Source: Deinococcus sp. YIM 77859 (GTDB lineage: Bacteria > Deinococcota > Deinococci > Deinococcales > Deinococcaceae). From it: DNA of 64,000 bases. A model generated the notes under the pieces. It did no database searches, was not told the DNA's origin, and saw only the letters and a list, made by a program, of their open reading frames with translations. How positions within the stretch are numbered: the stretch's first letter is position 1; every line of letters starts with the position of its first letter. The position numbers were made by a program, and so were the translations under genes. Below are positions 13,492 through 28,304 of the stretch, in pieces. The stretch is taken from assembly GCF_000745175.1 (NCBI RefSeq), contig NZ_JQNI01000002.1, positions 1,200,001 through 1,264,000 on the forward strand, in the 5' to 3' direction.

Positions 13492-13944
13492 ATGCGTCTA
13501 CACCTGATCACGGTGGGTGAACCCAGGCTCGCCTATGCCCGCGCCGGCTGGGAAGAGTACGAGAAGCGGCTGCGGCGCTACCACCGGGTGCAGGTCACGC
13601 GCGTGGCAGGCCGAACACAGGCGCAGGAATCTGAGGCGATAGCCCGTGCAGCGGGACGCGCTCCCCTGATCCTGCTCGACCCGCGCGGCGAGCAGTTCAC
13701 CAGCGAGGGCCTGAGCGCCTACCTCGACGCTCAGGCCCTCGCTGGTGTGGGTGAACTCGCCTTTGCGGTCGGCGGCCCCGAAGGCCACACGAACGCCCTG
13801 CGCGCCGGGGCGCACCGCCTGTGGAGTCTCGGGCAGCTCACCTTGCCGCACGACCTCGCCATGATCGTGCTTCTCGAGGCCCTGTACCGGGCTTCGACCA
13901 TCAGCGCGGGAGAACCGTACCACCGGGGGGGTGGGCGGGGATGA
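13492..13944 (+). CDS. rlmH: 23S rRNA (pseudouridine-1915-N3)-methyltransferase
   Basis: 150 residues, the normal size of the SPOUT enzyme RlmH (YbeA). Marks: MRLHLITVGEPRLAYARAGWEEYEKRLRRY, ILLDPRGEQFTSEGL, the knot loop FAVGGPEGHTNALR, and the C-terminal LPHDLAMIVLLEALYRASTISAGEPYHR, which is close to invariant in the family. It methylates pseudouridine 1915 in helix 69 of 23S rRNA on assembled ribosomes. Start fixed by the TATCCT box 7 bases upstream. Confidence 0.95.
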   Translation: MRLHLITVGEPRLAYARAGWEEYEKRLRRYHRVQVTRVAGRTQAQESEAIARAAGRAPLILLDPRGEQFTSEGLSAYLDAQALAGVGELAFAVGGPEGHTNALRAGAHRLWSLGQLTLPHDLAMIVLLEALYRASTISAGEPYHRGGGRG

Positions 13945-13958
13945 GGGAAAAGGCCGCT

Positions 13959-14375
13959 TCAGAAGCGCAGCAGCAGCCCCGCTCGGTACACGTTCTTCCC
14001 CGTTCCAAAGTTCCCCTCCGCAAAGCCCGAGAAGGGGCCGGGCAGCCCGAAACGAGCGCCGAGGGTCGTGTGGAAGCCGGTGCCGCCGCCCCCTAGGGGC
14101 ACGCCCAGGCCTACACCTGCGTAGGGCCGCAGCAGCAGCAGGTTGACGCTCAGCAGCGCGTCCGCACCCACCTCGATCTGCCTCCCCGTCTGGAGGTCCA
14201 CGGTACCGCGCCCCTCAATCTGCACCGGACCGAAGCCCGCGACCCGGCCATACGCGCCCGCGTGCAGGCCAAAGCCGCCCCCTACACTGAGCCCCGCCTG
14301 CACTCCAAACCGCTCTGCACCCGCCCCACCCGTCGCGAGGACTGCGAGCGCCATCATGACCTTGAGTGGCCTCAT
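13959..14375 (-). CDS. Exported beta-rich protein, possibly an outer-membrane barrel
   Basis: 138 residues from the ATG at 14375, with signal peptide MRPLKVMMALAVLATGGAGA. The mature protein alternates aromatic or hydrophobic residues with Gly (FGVQAGLSVGGGFGLHAGAYGRVAGFG, LLLRPYAGVGLGVPLG) and ends in LLLRF, a terminal Phe typical of outer-membrane beta-barrels. That would suit the two-membrane envelope of Deinococcus, but no family is recognised. A longer in-frame start (14459) is possible; the shorter gives a clean signal peptide and follows a CAGACT box by 6 bases. Confidence 0.65.
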   Translation of the reverse strand: MRPLKVMMALAVLATGGAGAERFGVQAGLSVGGGFGLHAGAYGRVAGFGPVQIEGRGTVDLQTGRQIEVGADALLSVNLLLLRPYAGVGLGVPLGGGGTGFHTTLGARFGLPGPFSGFAEGNFGTGKNVYRAGLLLRF

Positions 14376-14381
14376 GGCCCG

Positions 14382-14387
14382 AGTCTG
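14382..14387 (-). promoter_or_regulatory. Weak -10 box CAGACT for the barrel-like protein
   Basis: CAGACT on the minus strand, 6 bases before ATG 14375; the first T of the consensus is missing. Confidence 0.3.
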
Positions 14388-14478
14388 AGTGAGGCTCATG
14401 CGAGGGAGATGTGAAGCGCAAAAGACGGCACACAGGAGGAGACGGGCGGCGCATCCCACACCGCCCGATATCCTTCTG

Positions 14479-17397
<2,919 letters not shown>

Positions 17398-17404
17398 GGG
17401 GGGA

Positions 17405-17410
17405 AGTCTA
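17405..17410 (-). promoter_or_regulatory. -10 box TAGACT for the M16 protease
   Basis: TAGACT on the minus strand, 7 bases before ATG 17397. The same hexamer faces the other way at 17483 for the divergent lipoprotein. Confidence 0.55.
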
Positions 17411-17482
17411 GCGCCGGGAGGCCAGCCACTTTGGGAGATTCGCCGCCTGCGGCAGAGCTGAAAGCTCCTCATGAGAGGCCGC

Positions 17483-17488
17483 TAGACT
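17483..17488 (+). promoter_or_regulatory. -10 box TAGACT for the lipoprotein operon
   Basis: TAGACT ends 7 bases before ATG 17496; no SD. Head promoter of three overlapping genes. Confidence 0.6.
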
Positions 17489-17495
17489 GCTGGCT

Positions 17496-18343
<848 letters not shown>

Positions 18344-18347
<4 letters not shown>

Positions 18348-19000
18348 GGCGCGCGCTCACGCTGCTCACGGCGCTTGTGCTGGGAGGGGCTTCTCCCGGT
18401 GCCCAGGCGACGTATGTCCCGCTCCTCACGCTGACCCAGCAGGCGAAAAGGGCGGATGTGATCGTGCGCGCTACCCTCGGCCCGCCCACACGGGTCAAGG
18501 AAGGTGAGGTCACCTGGCTGGTCTATCCCCTGACGGTCGTAGAGACGATCGCGGGAGACCCCGCCAGCCTTCCCCAACTGGAGGGCAAGCCGGCGCTGTA
18601 CATGCTCGCGGGCGTCGAAGACCTCCCCGAGCTGCGCGCCGGACAGGAGGCGTTCTGGCTGCTGTACAGCCGGCGGATGGACAGCCCCATCGTGGGCTTT
18701 TCGCAGGGCGTTTACCCCATTGAAAACGGCCGAGTCACTCGCCTGGGCGAGACGGCGAACACAGCCCCCGACCCAGCGGCAGGCACGAACACGGCGGGTT
18801 CCGCCACACCAACCACCCCTGCTGATGCCGCAGCCACCCCGCCTGCTGCGGGGGCTTCCGCCACACCCGGTGCCTCTTCTCCTACGCTGCCCGCCGGAAC
18901 GGCACCCCCCCCGGCCCCTTCGGCCACCGATCCCAACGCGATTGAACGCGATCCGGCCAGGTTCCGTGACGCCCTGCGCGCCGCACGGGGGGCCCAGTGA
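18344..19000 (+). CDS. Exported protein of unknown family, second gene of dockerin operon
   Basis: 218 residues from a GTG that overlaps the previous stop. A signal peptide (MRRALTLLTALVLGGASPGAQA) is followed by ~110 ordered residues beginning TYVPLLTLTQQAKRADVIVRATLG and containing an acidic-aromatic core (LRAGQEAFWLLYSRR, IVGFSQGVYPIENGRV), then ~75 residues of Ala/Pro/Thr-rich low complexity and a short charged tail. The core has the look of a small beta protein seen in other exported proteins that begin 'ADVIV-A-VG', but I cannot name it. Its stop again overlaps the next start. Confidence 0.7.
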
Positions 19001-19536
19001 AGGGGGCGCAGCGCGGCGGGCTGCTGGCTCTCTTGCTCCTGGTGGGAGGAACGCAGGCCGCGACCATCAAGCTGCGGCCCCAGGGCCCCGAACTCACCCG
19101 GGCGGTCCAGGACGCCCTGGCGGCCCTGAGCACCAAGGAGACGCCGGTGACGCTCGATCCCAGCGGTGGGCCGCTTCTCACGCTGGGGGGGAGCGGAGGA
19201 ACGGCCGTGCCGTTTAACCCGGACGTGGTCGCTCGGAGCGTCAGCACCGGTACAGAACGCCGCATCGAGTTCAACCCGCAGGGACCGCTGCCGCTGGCTC
19301 AGGCTGTGCGCGCCGCCCTGCTCGAGGAACTCGGCCTCAAGGCGTGGACCCCAGAGGCCGCCCGCATCCGCTTCAGCGGAGCCGATCTGAACGGTGACGG
19401 CGTGATCGACCTCACGGACCTCGCCCTGCTCATGAATAACTACGGCAAAAGCGGCGTGACGGTGGGCGACCTCAACCAGGACCGCCGGGTAGATGACGCC
19501 GACGTGCGGCTCTTCAGCACCCAGTACCGGCCGTAG
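18997..19536 (+). CDS. Exported protein with C-terminal type I dockerin
   Basis: 179 residues from a GTG overlapping the previous stop by four bases. Signal peptide to about residue 21 (LLALLLLVGGTQAA). Residues ~125-178 hold two dockerin F-hand calcium loops: DLNGDGVIDLTDLALLMNNY and DLNQDRRVDDADVRLFSTQY, each with Asp at loop positions 1, 3, 5 and 12. Such domains bind cohesins; outside cellulosomes they are found in varied exported proteins. The middle region (residues 22-120) is unrecognised. Context with the Ig/cohesin-like lipoprotein suggests a partner in the same operon. Confidence 0.8.
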   Translation: MKGAQRGGLLALLLLVGGTQAATIKLRPQGPELTRAVQDALAALSTKETPVTLDPSGGPLLTLGGSGGTAVPFNPDVVARSVSTGTERRIEFNPQGPLPLAQAVRAALLEELGLKAWTPEAARIRFSGADLNGDGVIDLTDLALLMNNYGKSGVTVGDLNQDRRVDDADVRLFSTQYRP

Positions 19537-19575
19537 GGAAGCGGCGTCCCCTCCTTCGAACACCCCGTAAGGCGC

Positions 19576-19581
19576 TACCCT
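19576..19581 (+). promoter_or_regulatory. -10 box TACCCT for the S4 gene
   Basis: TACCCT ends 6 bases before ATG 19588; no SD. Confidence 0.6.
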
Positions 19582-19587
19582 GCCCCC

Positions 19588-19784
<197 letters not shown>

Positions 19785-19791
<7 letters not shown>

Positions 19792-20330
19792 GCAGTTCGG
19801 GGTACGTCGAGACGGTCCTCGACTTCCGGCGGCGCAAGGATGAGCACTGGGCGGCGGGGCGCGGACCGCTTCAGGGAGAGGCGCTGCGAGGCTTTCGCGG
19901 CCTGAGCTACTACCCCCCCGCGGCGCAGTGGGTCTTTACCGTGCCGGTAGAGCGGACAGACGGCGCGGAGGTCATTCTGAACACGAACACCGGTGAGCCG
20001 CGGGTGATGGCCCGCTTCGGTACCGCAACGGTGGCGCTGCCCACCGGACCCCAGACCCTCACCCTATACGCTCCTCCCGGTGACGAGGCTCCGGCTCGCG
20101 CCTTTGTCCCCTTCCGCGACGCGACCAGCGGCACGGAAACGTACGGTGCGGGCCGTTACCTGGACGCGCCCCTGACACAGACCGCACAGGGGTGGGAAGT
20201 GCAGCTGGATTTCAATCTTGCCTACCACCCCTACTGCGCCTACAGCGAGGGCTGGACCTGTCCTCTGCCCCCTCGGGAAAACTGGCTCACGCTGCCGGTG
20301 CGGGCGGGAGAAAGGCTGCCGGCAGGCTAG
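19785..20330 (+). CDS. DUF1684 family protein
   Basis: About 181 residues. The family pattern is clear: LDFRRRKDEHWAAGRGPLQGEALRGFRGLSYYPP near the start, then VPFRDATSGTETYGAGRYLDAP and the C-terminal DFNLAYHPYCAYSEGWTCPLPPRENWL, where the Tyr-Cys-Ala-Tyr and Cys-Pro-x-Pro-x-x-Asn motifs are near invariant in DUF1684. The two Cys suggest a metal or disulfide. Biochemical role unknown. GTG at 19785 or 19788 overlaps the S4 stop. It ends 4 bases inside the convergent lepB 3' end. Confidence 0.85.
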
Positions 20331-20923
20331 CGGCTCACCCAGCCCGGGCGGGGCCATAACCGCAGGTTGGCCGGGCCCGCCACGTCGCGCAGCGCGACCG
20401 GACCGTAGGCCCGCGAATCGAGGCTTTCGCCAACGAGGCGGTTGTCACCCAGCACCCAGACCTTGCCCGGCGGCACGCGCTGCGGCGGCTGGTCGCTGAG
20501 GACGCCGTCATTGACGTACCTCTCCGTGAGAAGCTGCCCATTCACCAGGACGTGACCGTCCTCGATGGCGACGGTCTCGCCGGGGAGAGCCACGACCCGC
20601 TTGACGTTGTAGGGACGGTGGCGCACGCCAAGCAGCGTCTCGTAGCTGTAGGGGCTCTCGGCCGGAGCCTTGAAGATCAGCAGGTCACCCCGCCGGGGGT
20701 AGGGCGTAGCAAGGCCCCAGGCGTGCAGCCAGCGCGGGTACTTGAGCAGCAGCAGCAGGTCTCCGTGGTGCAGGGTCGGATTCATGCTGTTCCCGTCCAC
20801 CCGCGCGAAGGTGGCTCCAAAGGTCGTCACCAGCCACACGGGCAGGAGCGCTCCCAGCACCCAGGTCCGCCAAAAGGCCCGAAGACCGCCGGGACCGGGC
20901 TGCTCGGTGAAGACAGACGTCAC
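20327..20923 (-). CDS. lepB: Signal peptidase I
   Basis: 198 residues from a GTG at 20923. One membrane helix (about 14-35) precedes the catalytic serine in DGNSMNPTLHHGD; the general base Lys is in YNVKRVVALPGE, and box E is VWVLGDNRLVGESLDSRAYGPV. It cleaves signal peptides of exported preproteins. An ATG nine bases upstream (20932) gives 201 residues, but it overlaps the end of a TAGGAT -10 box that lies 7 bases before the GTG, so leaderless initiation at the GTG is more likely. Confidence 0.92.
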   Translation of the reverse strand: MTSVFTEQPGPGGLRAFWRTWVLGALLPVWLVTTFGATFARVDGNSMNPTLHHGDLLLLLKYPRWLHAWGLATPYPRRGDLLIFKAPAESPYSYETLLGVRHRPYNVKRVVALPGETVAIEDGHVLVNGQLLTERYVNDGVLSDQPPQRVPPGKVWVLGDNRLVGESLDSRAYGPVALRDVAGPANLRLWPRPGWVSR

Positions 20924-20930
20924 GCGGCGC

Positions 20931-20936
20931 ATCCTA
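20931..20936 (-). promoter_or_regulatory. -10 box TAGGAT for lepB
   Basis: TAGGAT on the minus strand, 7 bases before GTG 20923. It includes the AT of the in-frame ATG at 20932, so that ATG would not be within a leaderless mRNA. Confidence 0.5.
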
Positions 20937-21007
20937 GCAACCCCAAACCGCAGCCGGATGACCTTCATGAGCTCTTCAGAGTGTGGGGAGAAACCGGCAA
21001 TGGGGCT

Positions 21008-21013
21008 TACCCT
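21008..21013 (+). promoter_or_regulatory. -10 box TACCCT for the FKBP gene
   Basis: TACCCT ends 7 bases before ATG 21021; no SD. Confidence 0.6.
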
Positions 21014-21020
21014 AACCCGC

Positions 21021-21353
21021 ATGGCCGCACAGGAACTGATCGTCGAGAAATACCACGAGGGAAGCGGCGCGCCTGCCCAAGCTGGAAAGCGGGTGCGGGT
21101 GCACTACACCGGTACCCTGGAAAACGGGCAGAAGTTCGACTCCAGCCGTGACCGCGGCGAGCCGATCGAGTTTCCGCTGGGCGTAGGGTACGTGATCCCC
21201 GGCTGGGACCAGGGGATCGCGCAGCTGCGCGTGGGCGACAAGGCTCGCCTGACGATCCCCGGCCACCTCGCCTACGGCGCGGCGGGCGTTCCCGGGGTGA
21301 TTCCTCCCAACGCCACCCTGATTTTCGACGTGGAACTGCTCGACGTGCGCTGA
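21021..21353 (+). CDS. FKBP-type peptidyl-prolyl cis-trans isomerase
   Basis: 110 residues, a single FKBP domain without signal peptide or chaperone insert. Marks: VRVHYTGTLENGQKFDSSRDRGEPIEFPLGVGYVIPGWDQGIAQLRVGDKARLTIPGHLAYG and IPPNATLIFDVELL, with the active-site Tyr, Phe, Asp, Val-Ile, Trp and Tyr of human FKBP12 type all in place. It should assist proline-limited folding in the cytoplasm. A TACCCT box 7 bases upstream fixes the start. Confidence 0.95.
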   Translation: MAAQELIVEKYHEGSGAPAQAGKRVRVHYTGTLENGQKFDSSRDRGEPIEFPLGVGYVIPGWDQGIAQLRVGDKARLTIPGHLAYGAAGVPGVIPPNATLIFDVELLDVR

Positions 21354-21367
21354 CAGGGGGGCCAGCG

Positions 21368-21601
21368 TCAGGTGGGGCCGCCCTCAGCCTGGCCGTCTAC
21401 CACATCATTTTCGTCATTTTCGCGCCGGTAGTTTCCCTGGTCGTCGAGCAGACGGCCACCCTCGAGGTCCACCTCGGGGCTACCGGGACTGTCCTGCACC
21501 ACGCCGGATGGCGGAGCAGGAAACTCGGTGGCGCTCTCAGAGGTGGTGGCGCGCTGGGGCAGCGGGACATCGGTTTGGTCGTCGTCACGGCGTCCGGTCA
21601 T
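21368..21601 (-). CDS. Small acidic disordered protein
   Basis: 77 residues, rich in Asp, Glu, Ser, Pro and Gly with almost no hydrophobic core (DLEGGRLLDDQGNYRRENDENDVVDG). No family recognised. It is supported as a real gene by a TACGCT box 7 bases before its ATG. Such hydrophilic proteins are common in desiccation-tolerant bacteria, but no LEA-type repeat is visible. Confidence 0.5.
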   Translation of the reverse strand: MTGRRDDDQTDVPLPQRATTSESATEFPAPPSGVVQDSPGSPEVDLEGGRLLDDQGNYRRENDENDVVDGQAEGGPT

Positions 21602-21608
21602 GGCACGC

Positions 21609-21614
21609 AGCGTA
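21609..21614 (-). promoter_or_regulatory. -10 box TACGCT for the acidic protein
   Basis: TACGCT on the minus strand, 7 bases before ATG 21601. Confidence 0.45.
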
Positions 21615-21687
21615 GGCGCCCCCGAGGTGGGCCGCGTGTGTTCGGCGTGAAGCTCAATTTACAGGGCGTTTGGCCCGGACACCGCCC

Positions 21688-21693
21688 TAGAAT
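21688..21693 (+). promoter_or_regulatory. -10 box TAGAAT for the nucleoside hydrolase
   Basis: TAGAAT ends 6 bases before ATG 21700; the same TAGAATGCCC string precedes polA. Confidence 0.6.
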
Positions 21694-21699
21694 GCCCCC

Positions 21700-22638
21700 A
21701 TGGCCTCTTCCCTGCCCGTGATTCTGGACGGCGACCCCGGCCTTGACGACGCAGTCGCCTGGCTGCTTGCTTTCGCCAGCCCAGACGAGCTGGACGTGTT
21801 GGCCCTCACCACCGTCCACGGCAACGTAGGCCTAGACCTCACCACCCACAATGCCGGGGTGACGCTTGCGCTGGCCGGGGCAGACGTGCCCGTGTACGCC
21901 GGGGCCGACCGCCCCCTCGTTCGTCCGGCCCTGACAGCGGCGCAGGTGCATGGCGAAAGCGGCCTGCCCGCCCGTCATCTGCCCAGGCCCCGGCGCGGAC
22001 CGGAGGCAGAGCATGCCGTGAACTTCATCGTGAAGGTGGTGCGCGAACGGCCGGGCGAGCTCACGCTGGTGGCGACCGGCCCGCTGACCAACCTGGCCCT
22101 CGCCTTCCGCCTAGCCCCCGACCTGCCGGGCCTGGTGCGGGAGGTCGTGTGGATGGGCGGCAGTACCCAGCAGGGGAACCGCACACCCGCCGCCGAATTC
22201 AACGCGCTGGCCGACCCGCACGCCGCAAAGATCGTGCTGGAGTCGGGAGCGCGGCTGCGGATCTTCGGCCTGAACGTGACCATGCGGGCCGTGGCGACGC
22301 CCGAACGGGTGGAGCGCCTGCGAAGCCTGGGAAACCGGGCGGGTGTGGTCAGCGCTGAACTCCTCACCTTCTACGCCGGGGTGTACCGCGAACGCTACGG
22401 CCTCCCGGGTGGCGCCCTCCACGACCCCCTCGCAGTCGCCGCCGTCCTGCGGCCGGACCTTTGCCGAATGCAGCCGATGAACGTGCAGGTCGAGACGCAG
22501 GAAGGCCTGAACTGCGGGCGCACCGTCTGTGACCTGTACGGCGTGACCGGCCAGCCCGCCAATGCGCAGGTGGCCGTCTCGGTGGACGACGTCGCGTTCT
22601 TCGAGCTGCTTGCCGAGCGGCTGGCACGGCTGCCCTAG
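21700..22638 (+). CDS. Inosine-uridine preferring nucleoside hydrolase
   Basis: 312 residues. The family signature is VILDGDPGLDDAVAW, with the Asp cluster that binds calcium and the ribose; HGNVGLDLTTHNAG and VWMGGSTQQGNRTPAAEFNALADPHAAKIVLESG follow, and LHDPLAVAAVL supplies the late His-Asp pair. It should hydrolyse the N-glycosidic bond of nucleosides for salvage; base preference cannot be read. No signal peptide. It converges with the JAMM gene. Confidence 0.92.
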   Translation: MASSLPVILDGDPGLDDAVAWLLAFASPDELDVLALTTVHGNVGLDLTTHNAGVTLALAGADVPVYAGADRPLVRPALTAAQVHGESGLPARHLPRPRRGPEAEHAVNFIVKVVRERPGELTLVATGPLTNLALAFRLAPDLPGLVREVVWMGGSTQQGNRTPAAEFNALADPHAAKIVLESGARLRIFGLNVTMRAVATPERVERLRSLGNRAGVVSAELLTFYAGVYRERYGLPGGALHDPLAVAAVLRPDLCRMQPMNVQVETQEGLNCGRTVCDLYGVTGQPANAQVAVSVDDVAFFELLAERLARLP

Positions 22639-22716
22639 GAGGCTCTTCGCCAGCCTTTGAGCACGAAGGTGGTCTTGCCGCCGCCGATCAAGGCGTATGG
22701 GGCGTGGCTGCCGGCT

Positions 22717-23127
22717 TCAGGCACGGCAGTTCTCTATGCGCAGCGGAACGGGGATACCCTGCGGAAGCAGAAAAGCGGCCAGCGTGCGGGTGGAGAGGTC
22801 GGCGATCACGTAGGGCACCGAATAGGCGGCGAGCCGGGTGTCCGTACCGCTGGGCCGAGCGGGCCCCTGCGGGTGGCTATGGTACAGGGCGACGAGGGTG
22901 AGGCCGCCCGCCTGCATCGCCCGCAGCGCGCGCAGCAGGTGGCCGGGATCAGCCAGATAGGTGCGCTGCGGGTCGGGCGATATGTTGGCCAGGGGGTACA
23001 GGGCGACCGCCTCCGCAACGTTCCCCCGCACGTCCCCGCCGATGGCCCCTACACACTCGTGGGGGGCAGCACGGTCGGCGTGCGCCCACAGGGCCGCGGC
23101 CAGAACGGGGGGCAGGATCAAGGCCAC
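22717..23127 (-). CDS. JAMM (Mov34/M67) metallopeptidase
   Basis: 136 residues from GTG 23127. The JAMM zinc motif is complete: Glu24 ([11 protein letters not shown]), HSHP (His83, His85), then Ser93 and Asp96 ([10 protein letters not shown]). Bacterial members cut ubiquitin-like sulfur carriers or cysteine adducts, but no ThiS/MoaD-like or cysO-type gene is in the window, so the substrate is open. The frame is open further upstream; the GTG is chosen because GATAAT lies 6 bases before it and it begins at the domain. Confidence 0.85.
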   Translation of the reverse strand: MALILPPVLAAALWAHADRAAPHECVGAIGGDVRGNVAEAVALYPLANISPDPQRTYLADPGHLLRALRAMQAGGLTLVALYHSHPQGPARPSGTDTRLAAYSVPYVIADLSTRTLAAFLLPQGIPVPLRIENCRA

Positions 23128-23133
23128 AGGGGC

Positions 23134-23139
23134 ATTATC
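23134..23139 (-). promoter_or_regulatory. -10 box GATAAT for the JAMM gene
   Basis: GATAAT on the minus strand, 6 bases before GTG 23127. Confidence 0.5.
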
Positions 23140-23278
23140 GGGGTGGGCAGGGGCGGGAGGACCTTGACGCGCCCTTGACACCCGGACGGCCGGAGCCCCA
23201 CGGCGCTCATGAAACCGTACCTCTAAAAAAGTGCGCCAGGCGCAGCACCAAAGGACCAAGACTCCGCTCCGGCTGGGG

Positions 23279-23284
23279 TACACT
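23279..23284 (+). promoter_or_regulatory. -10 box TACACT for ftsK
   Basis: TACACT ends 7 bases before ATG 23292; no SD. Confidence 0.6.
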
Positions 23285-23291
23285 GGGCGGC

Positions 23292-26330
<3,039 letters not shown>

Positions 26331-26337
26331 GGAGCCC

Positions 26338-26385
26338 GCTTCGTTCCTGCATGGCCGCTTCCCAGCCCATCCGTGGACGAAGCGG
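26338..26385. repeat. Competing inverted repeats after ftsK
   Basis: The arm ACGAAGC/GAAGCGG (26377-26385) can pair with GCTTCGT at 26338-26344 or with CCGCTTC at 26355-26361, so two hairpins compete. They follow the ftsK stop by 7 bases and overlap the -35 region proposed for the fasciclin gene. A terminator role lacks a T-run. Confidence 0.35.
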
Positions 26386-26402
26386 CAAGATGAGCCTATT
26401 AT
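26374..26402 (+). promoter_or_regulatory. Candidate promoter of the fasciclin gene
   Basis: TGGACG (26374-26379), 17 bases, TATTAT (26397-26402). This would give a leader of about 118 bases with an AT-rich stretch, unlike the leaderless genes around it. The SD for the gene is AGAGGTG, 5 bases before ATG 26526. Confidence 0.4.
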
Positions 26403-26525
26403 GAAAAAATAGTCAGGGCTCCCCGCTGTTTTGTTTAGACGTCCTGTTAGAAACATCACCGAAGTTGCTTTTTGCAGGAGGGGTGGTGAACATTGGAAGG
26501 TGACCGTCTTTCCAGAGGTGAACCC

Positions 26526-28283
26526 ATGAACAAGCAGACCAGCCTGATCACGCTCAGCCTGTTGCTCGCCACACCTGCCCTGGCCGGCGGGGCCGGTGCG
26601 CCCGTCACGCGGCCCGCCACCCCTGCGGCCTGCCAGAGCATCGCCCAGATCGTGATGAGCGATCCGCAGTTCAGCACCCTGCGCACCGCCATCGAGGCGG
26701 CGGGGCTGAATCAGACGCTGATGACCGGGCAGTACACGGTTTTTGCCCCGACCAACGCGGCCTTTGCCAAGCTGCCCAGCGATACCCTGGCCACGGTGCT
26801 GAACGACCCAGACCTGCTCGGAAGCGTGCTGCTGTACCACGTGCTGCCCGGCAAGGTCAGCGGGGCCCAGGTCGCGAGCCTGAGGAGCATCAAGACAGCT
26901 CAGGGGGCAAACGTCGCGATCAGCAGCGCCAATGGCCGCGTGCGGGTCAACAACGCCACGGTGACCCGTGCGGATGTGCCGGCCTGTAACGGCGTGATTC
27001 ACGTGATCGATACCGTCCTGCTGCCCCCCGTGCTGGCCGGTACGCAGGCGGCCACTCCAGCCCCAGCACCGAGCACGCCGGCGGCCCCGGCGGCTCCGGC
27101 AGCGAGCACGCCCGCCGCGCCAGCCACCGCCTTTGACGTCACCAAGATCCCCGCCCTGCCGCTCAGCGGGGCGACCGTCAACCCAAGCGGCACCACCACA
27201 ACGGACACGGCCACCACCACAACCACCGAGACCACCACCACGACCGAGACGACGACCACCGAAACGACCACTGAGACGACCACCGACACCACGGCGACGG
27301 GCTCGGACACCACGACCACCGAAACCGAGAGCGCGGCGACCGACTCGAACACGCTCTACGACGTGATCGTCGCCGACGACCGCTTCAGCACCCTGCTCGA
27401 CCTGCTCAGCGACGCGGGGCTGACCGAGACCCTCCTCAGCGGCGAATACACCCTCTTTGCGCCCACCAACGAGGCGTTTGCAGCGCTTCCGGCCGACACG
27501 CTGGCTGTTTTGTCCTCCAACCCCGAGCTGCTGCGGCAGGTGCTCTCCTATCACCTCGTCCAGGGCCGCCTCACCCCCGAACAGCTCGCCACGAGCACCT
27601 CCCTCAACGCGGTTGCTGGCGGCACGCTGACCCTGAGTGTGAATGGCAGCATGCAGATGGTCGGCCCGGCCAGCGTGACAGACAACGTCACCACGGCCAG
27701 CAATGGCAACATCTACGTGATTAACCAGGTGCTGCTGCCCCCCGGCCTGACGATCCCCGCACCCGCCGAGACCACCGAGACGACGGGGACGACCGATACC
27801 GGAACCGCCCCAACGAGTACGGCAGCGACCGGCACCACCACAACGGGCACCGCCACGACCGGGACGGCTCCGAGCAGCAACACCGTCGTCACGCTGATCA
27901 CCACGGACCCGCGCTTCACCACGCTCGCCGGGCTGATTCGGCAGGCGGGGCTGGCCGATCAGCTGGCCAGTGGCGAATTCACCATCTTCGCCCCGACGAA
28001 CGAGGCGTTTGCCAAGCTGCCCGCCACCGACCTCGCGGCGATCACCGCCGATCCCGCCCGCCTGCGCGCGGTGCTGCTGTATCACGTGGTTCAGGGCCGT
28101 CAGACGCCCGAGCAACTCGCGGCGGGCACACAACTCACCTCGCTGGAGAGCGGAACGCTCCCCCTAAGCCGCAACGGCAGCACGCAGGTGGTGGGGAGCG
28201 CCAACGTGAGCGAGGCGATCAACACGCCCAGCAACGGCGCGGTGTACGTGATCGATACCGTGCTGCTGCCGCCCGCTCGCTAA
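26526..28283 (+). CDS. Secreted protein with three fasciclin (FAS1) domains
   Basis: 585 residues. Signal peptide to about residue 20 (ITLSLLLATPALAGG). Three FAS1 domains, about 35-165, 280-410 and 455-585, each with the H1/H2 boxes: YTVFAPTNAAFAKLP and VLLYHVLPGK; YTLFAPTNEAFAALP and VLSYHLVQGR; FTIFAPTNEAFAKLP and VLLYHVVQGR. The domains are joined by Ala/Pro and Thr/Glu-rich linkers. FAS1 proteins mediate cell-surface adhesion. An AGAGGTG SD supports the ATG at 26526. No membrane anchor, so released or loosely attached. Confidence 0.93.
   Translation: MNKQTSLITLSLLLATPALAGGAGAPVTRPATPAACQSIAQIVMSDPQFSTLRTAIEAAGLNQTLMTGQYTVFAPTNAAFAKLPSDTLATVLNDPDLLGSVLLYHVLPGKVSGAQVASLRSIKTAQGANVAISSANGRVRVNNATVTRADVPACNGVIHVIDTVLLPPVLAGTQAATPAPAPSTPAAPAAPAASTPAAPATAFDVTKIPALPLSGATVNPSGTTTTDTATTTTTETTTTTETTTTETTTETTTDTTATGSDTTTTETESAATDSNTLYDVIVADDRFSTLLDLLSDAGLTETLLSGEYTLFAPTNEAFAALPADTLAVLSSNPELLRQVLSYHLVQGRLTPEQLATSTSLNAVAGGTLTLSVNGSMQMVGPASVTDNVTTASNGNIYVINQVLLPPGLTIPAPAETTETTGTTDTGTAPTSTAATGTTTTGTATTGTAPSSNTVVTLITTDPRFTTLAGLIRQAGLADQLASGEFTIFAPTNEAFAKLPATDLAAITADPARLRAVLLYHVVQGRQTPEQLAAGTQLTSLESGTLPLSRNGSTQVVGSANVSEAINTPSNGAVYVIDTVLLPPAR
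27190..27345 (+). repeat. Thr/Glu-coding ACC-GAG low-complexity tract
   Basis: Imperfect repeats of accacc / gagacgacc encode a Thr-rich linker (TTTTTETTTTTETTTTE-like) between FAS1 domains 1 and 2; a shorter Thr/Gly tract at ~27770-27885 joins domains 2 and 3. Such tracts are prone to length change. Confidence 0.7.
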
Positions 28284-28304
28284 ACACCCACTCTTCCTTC
28301 TGGC

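Noticed and set aside
23174..23179. TTGACA upstream of ftsK as a -35
   Set aside because: No -10 at 16-18 bases downstream; the real -10 (TACACT) is 100 bases away.
26500..26529. GTG mini-ORF (9 codons) whose TGA overlaps the fasciclin ATG
   Set aside because: Unlike the ftsZ and 13390 cases, there is no TANNNT 5-7 bases before the GTG and no SD at proper distance; likely chance.
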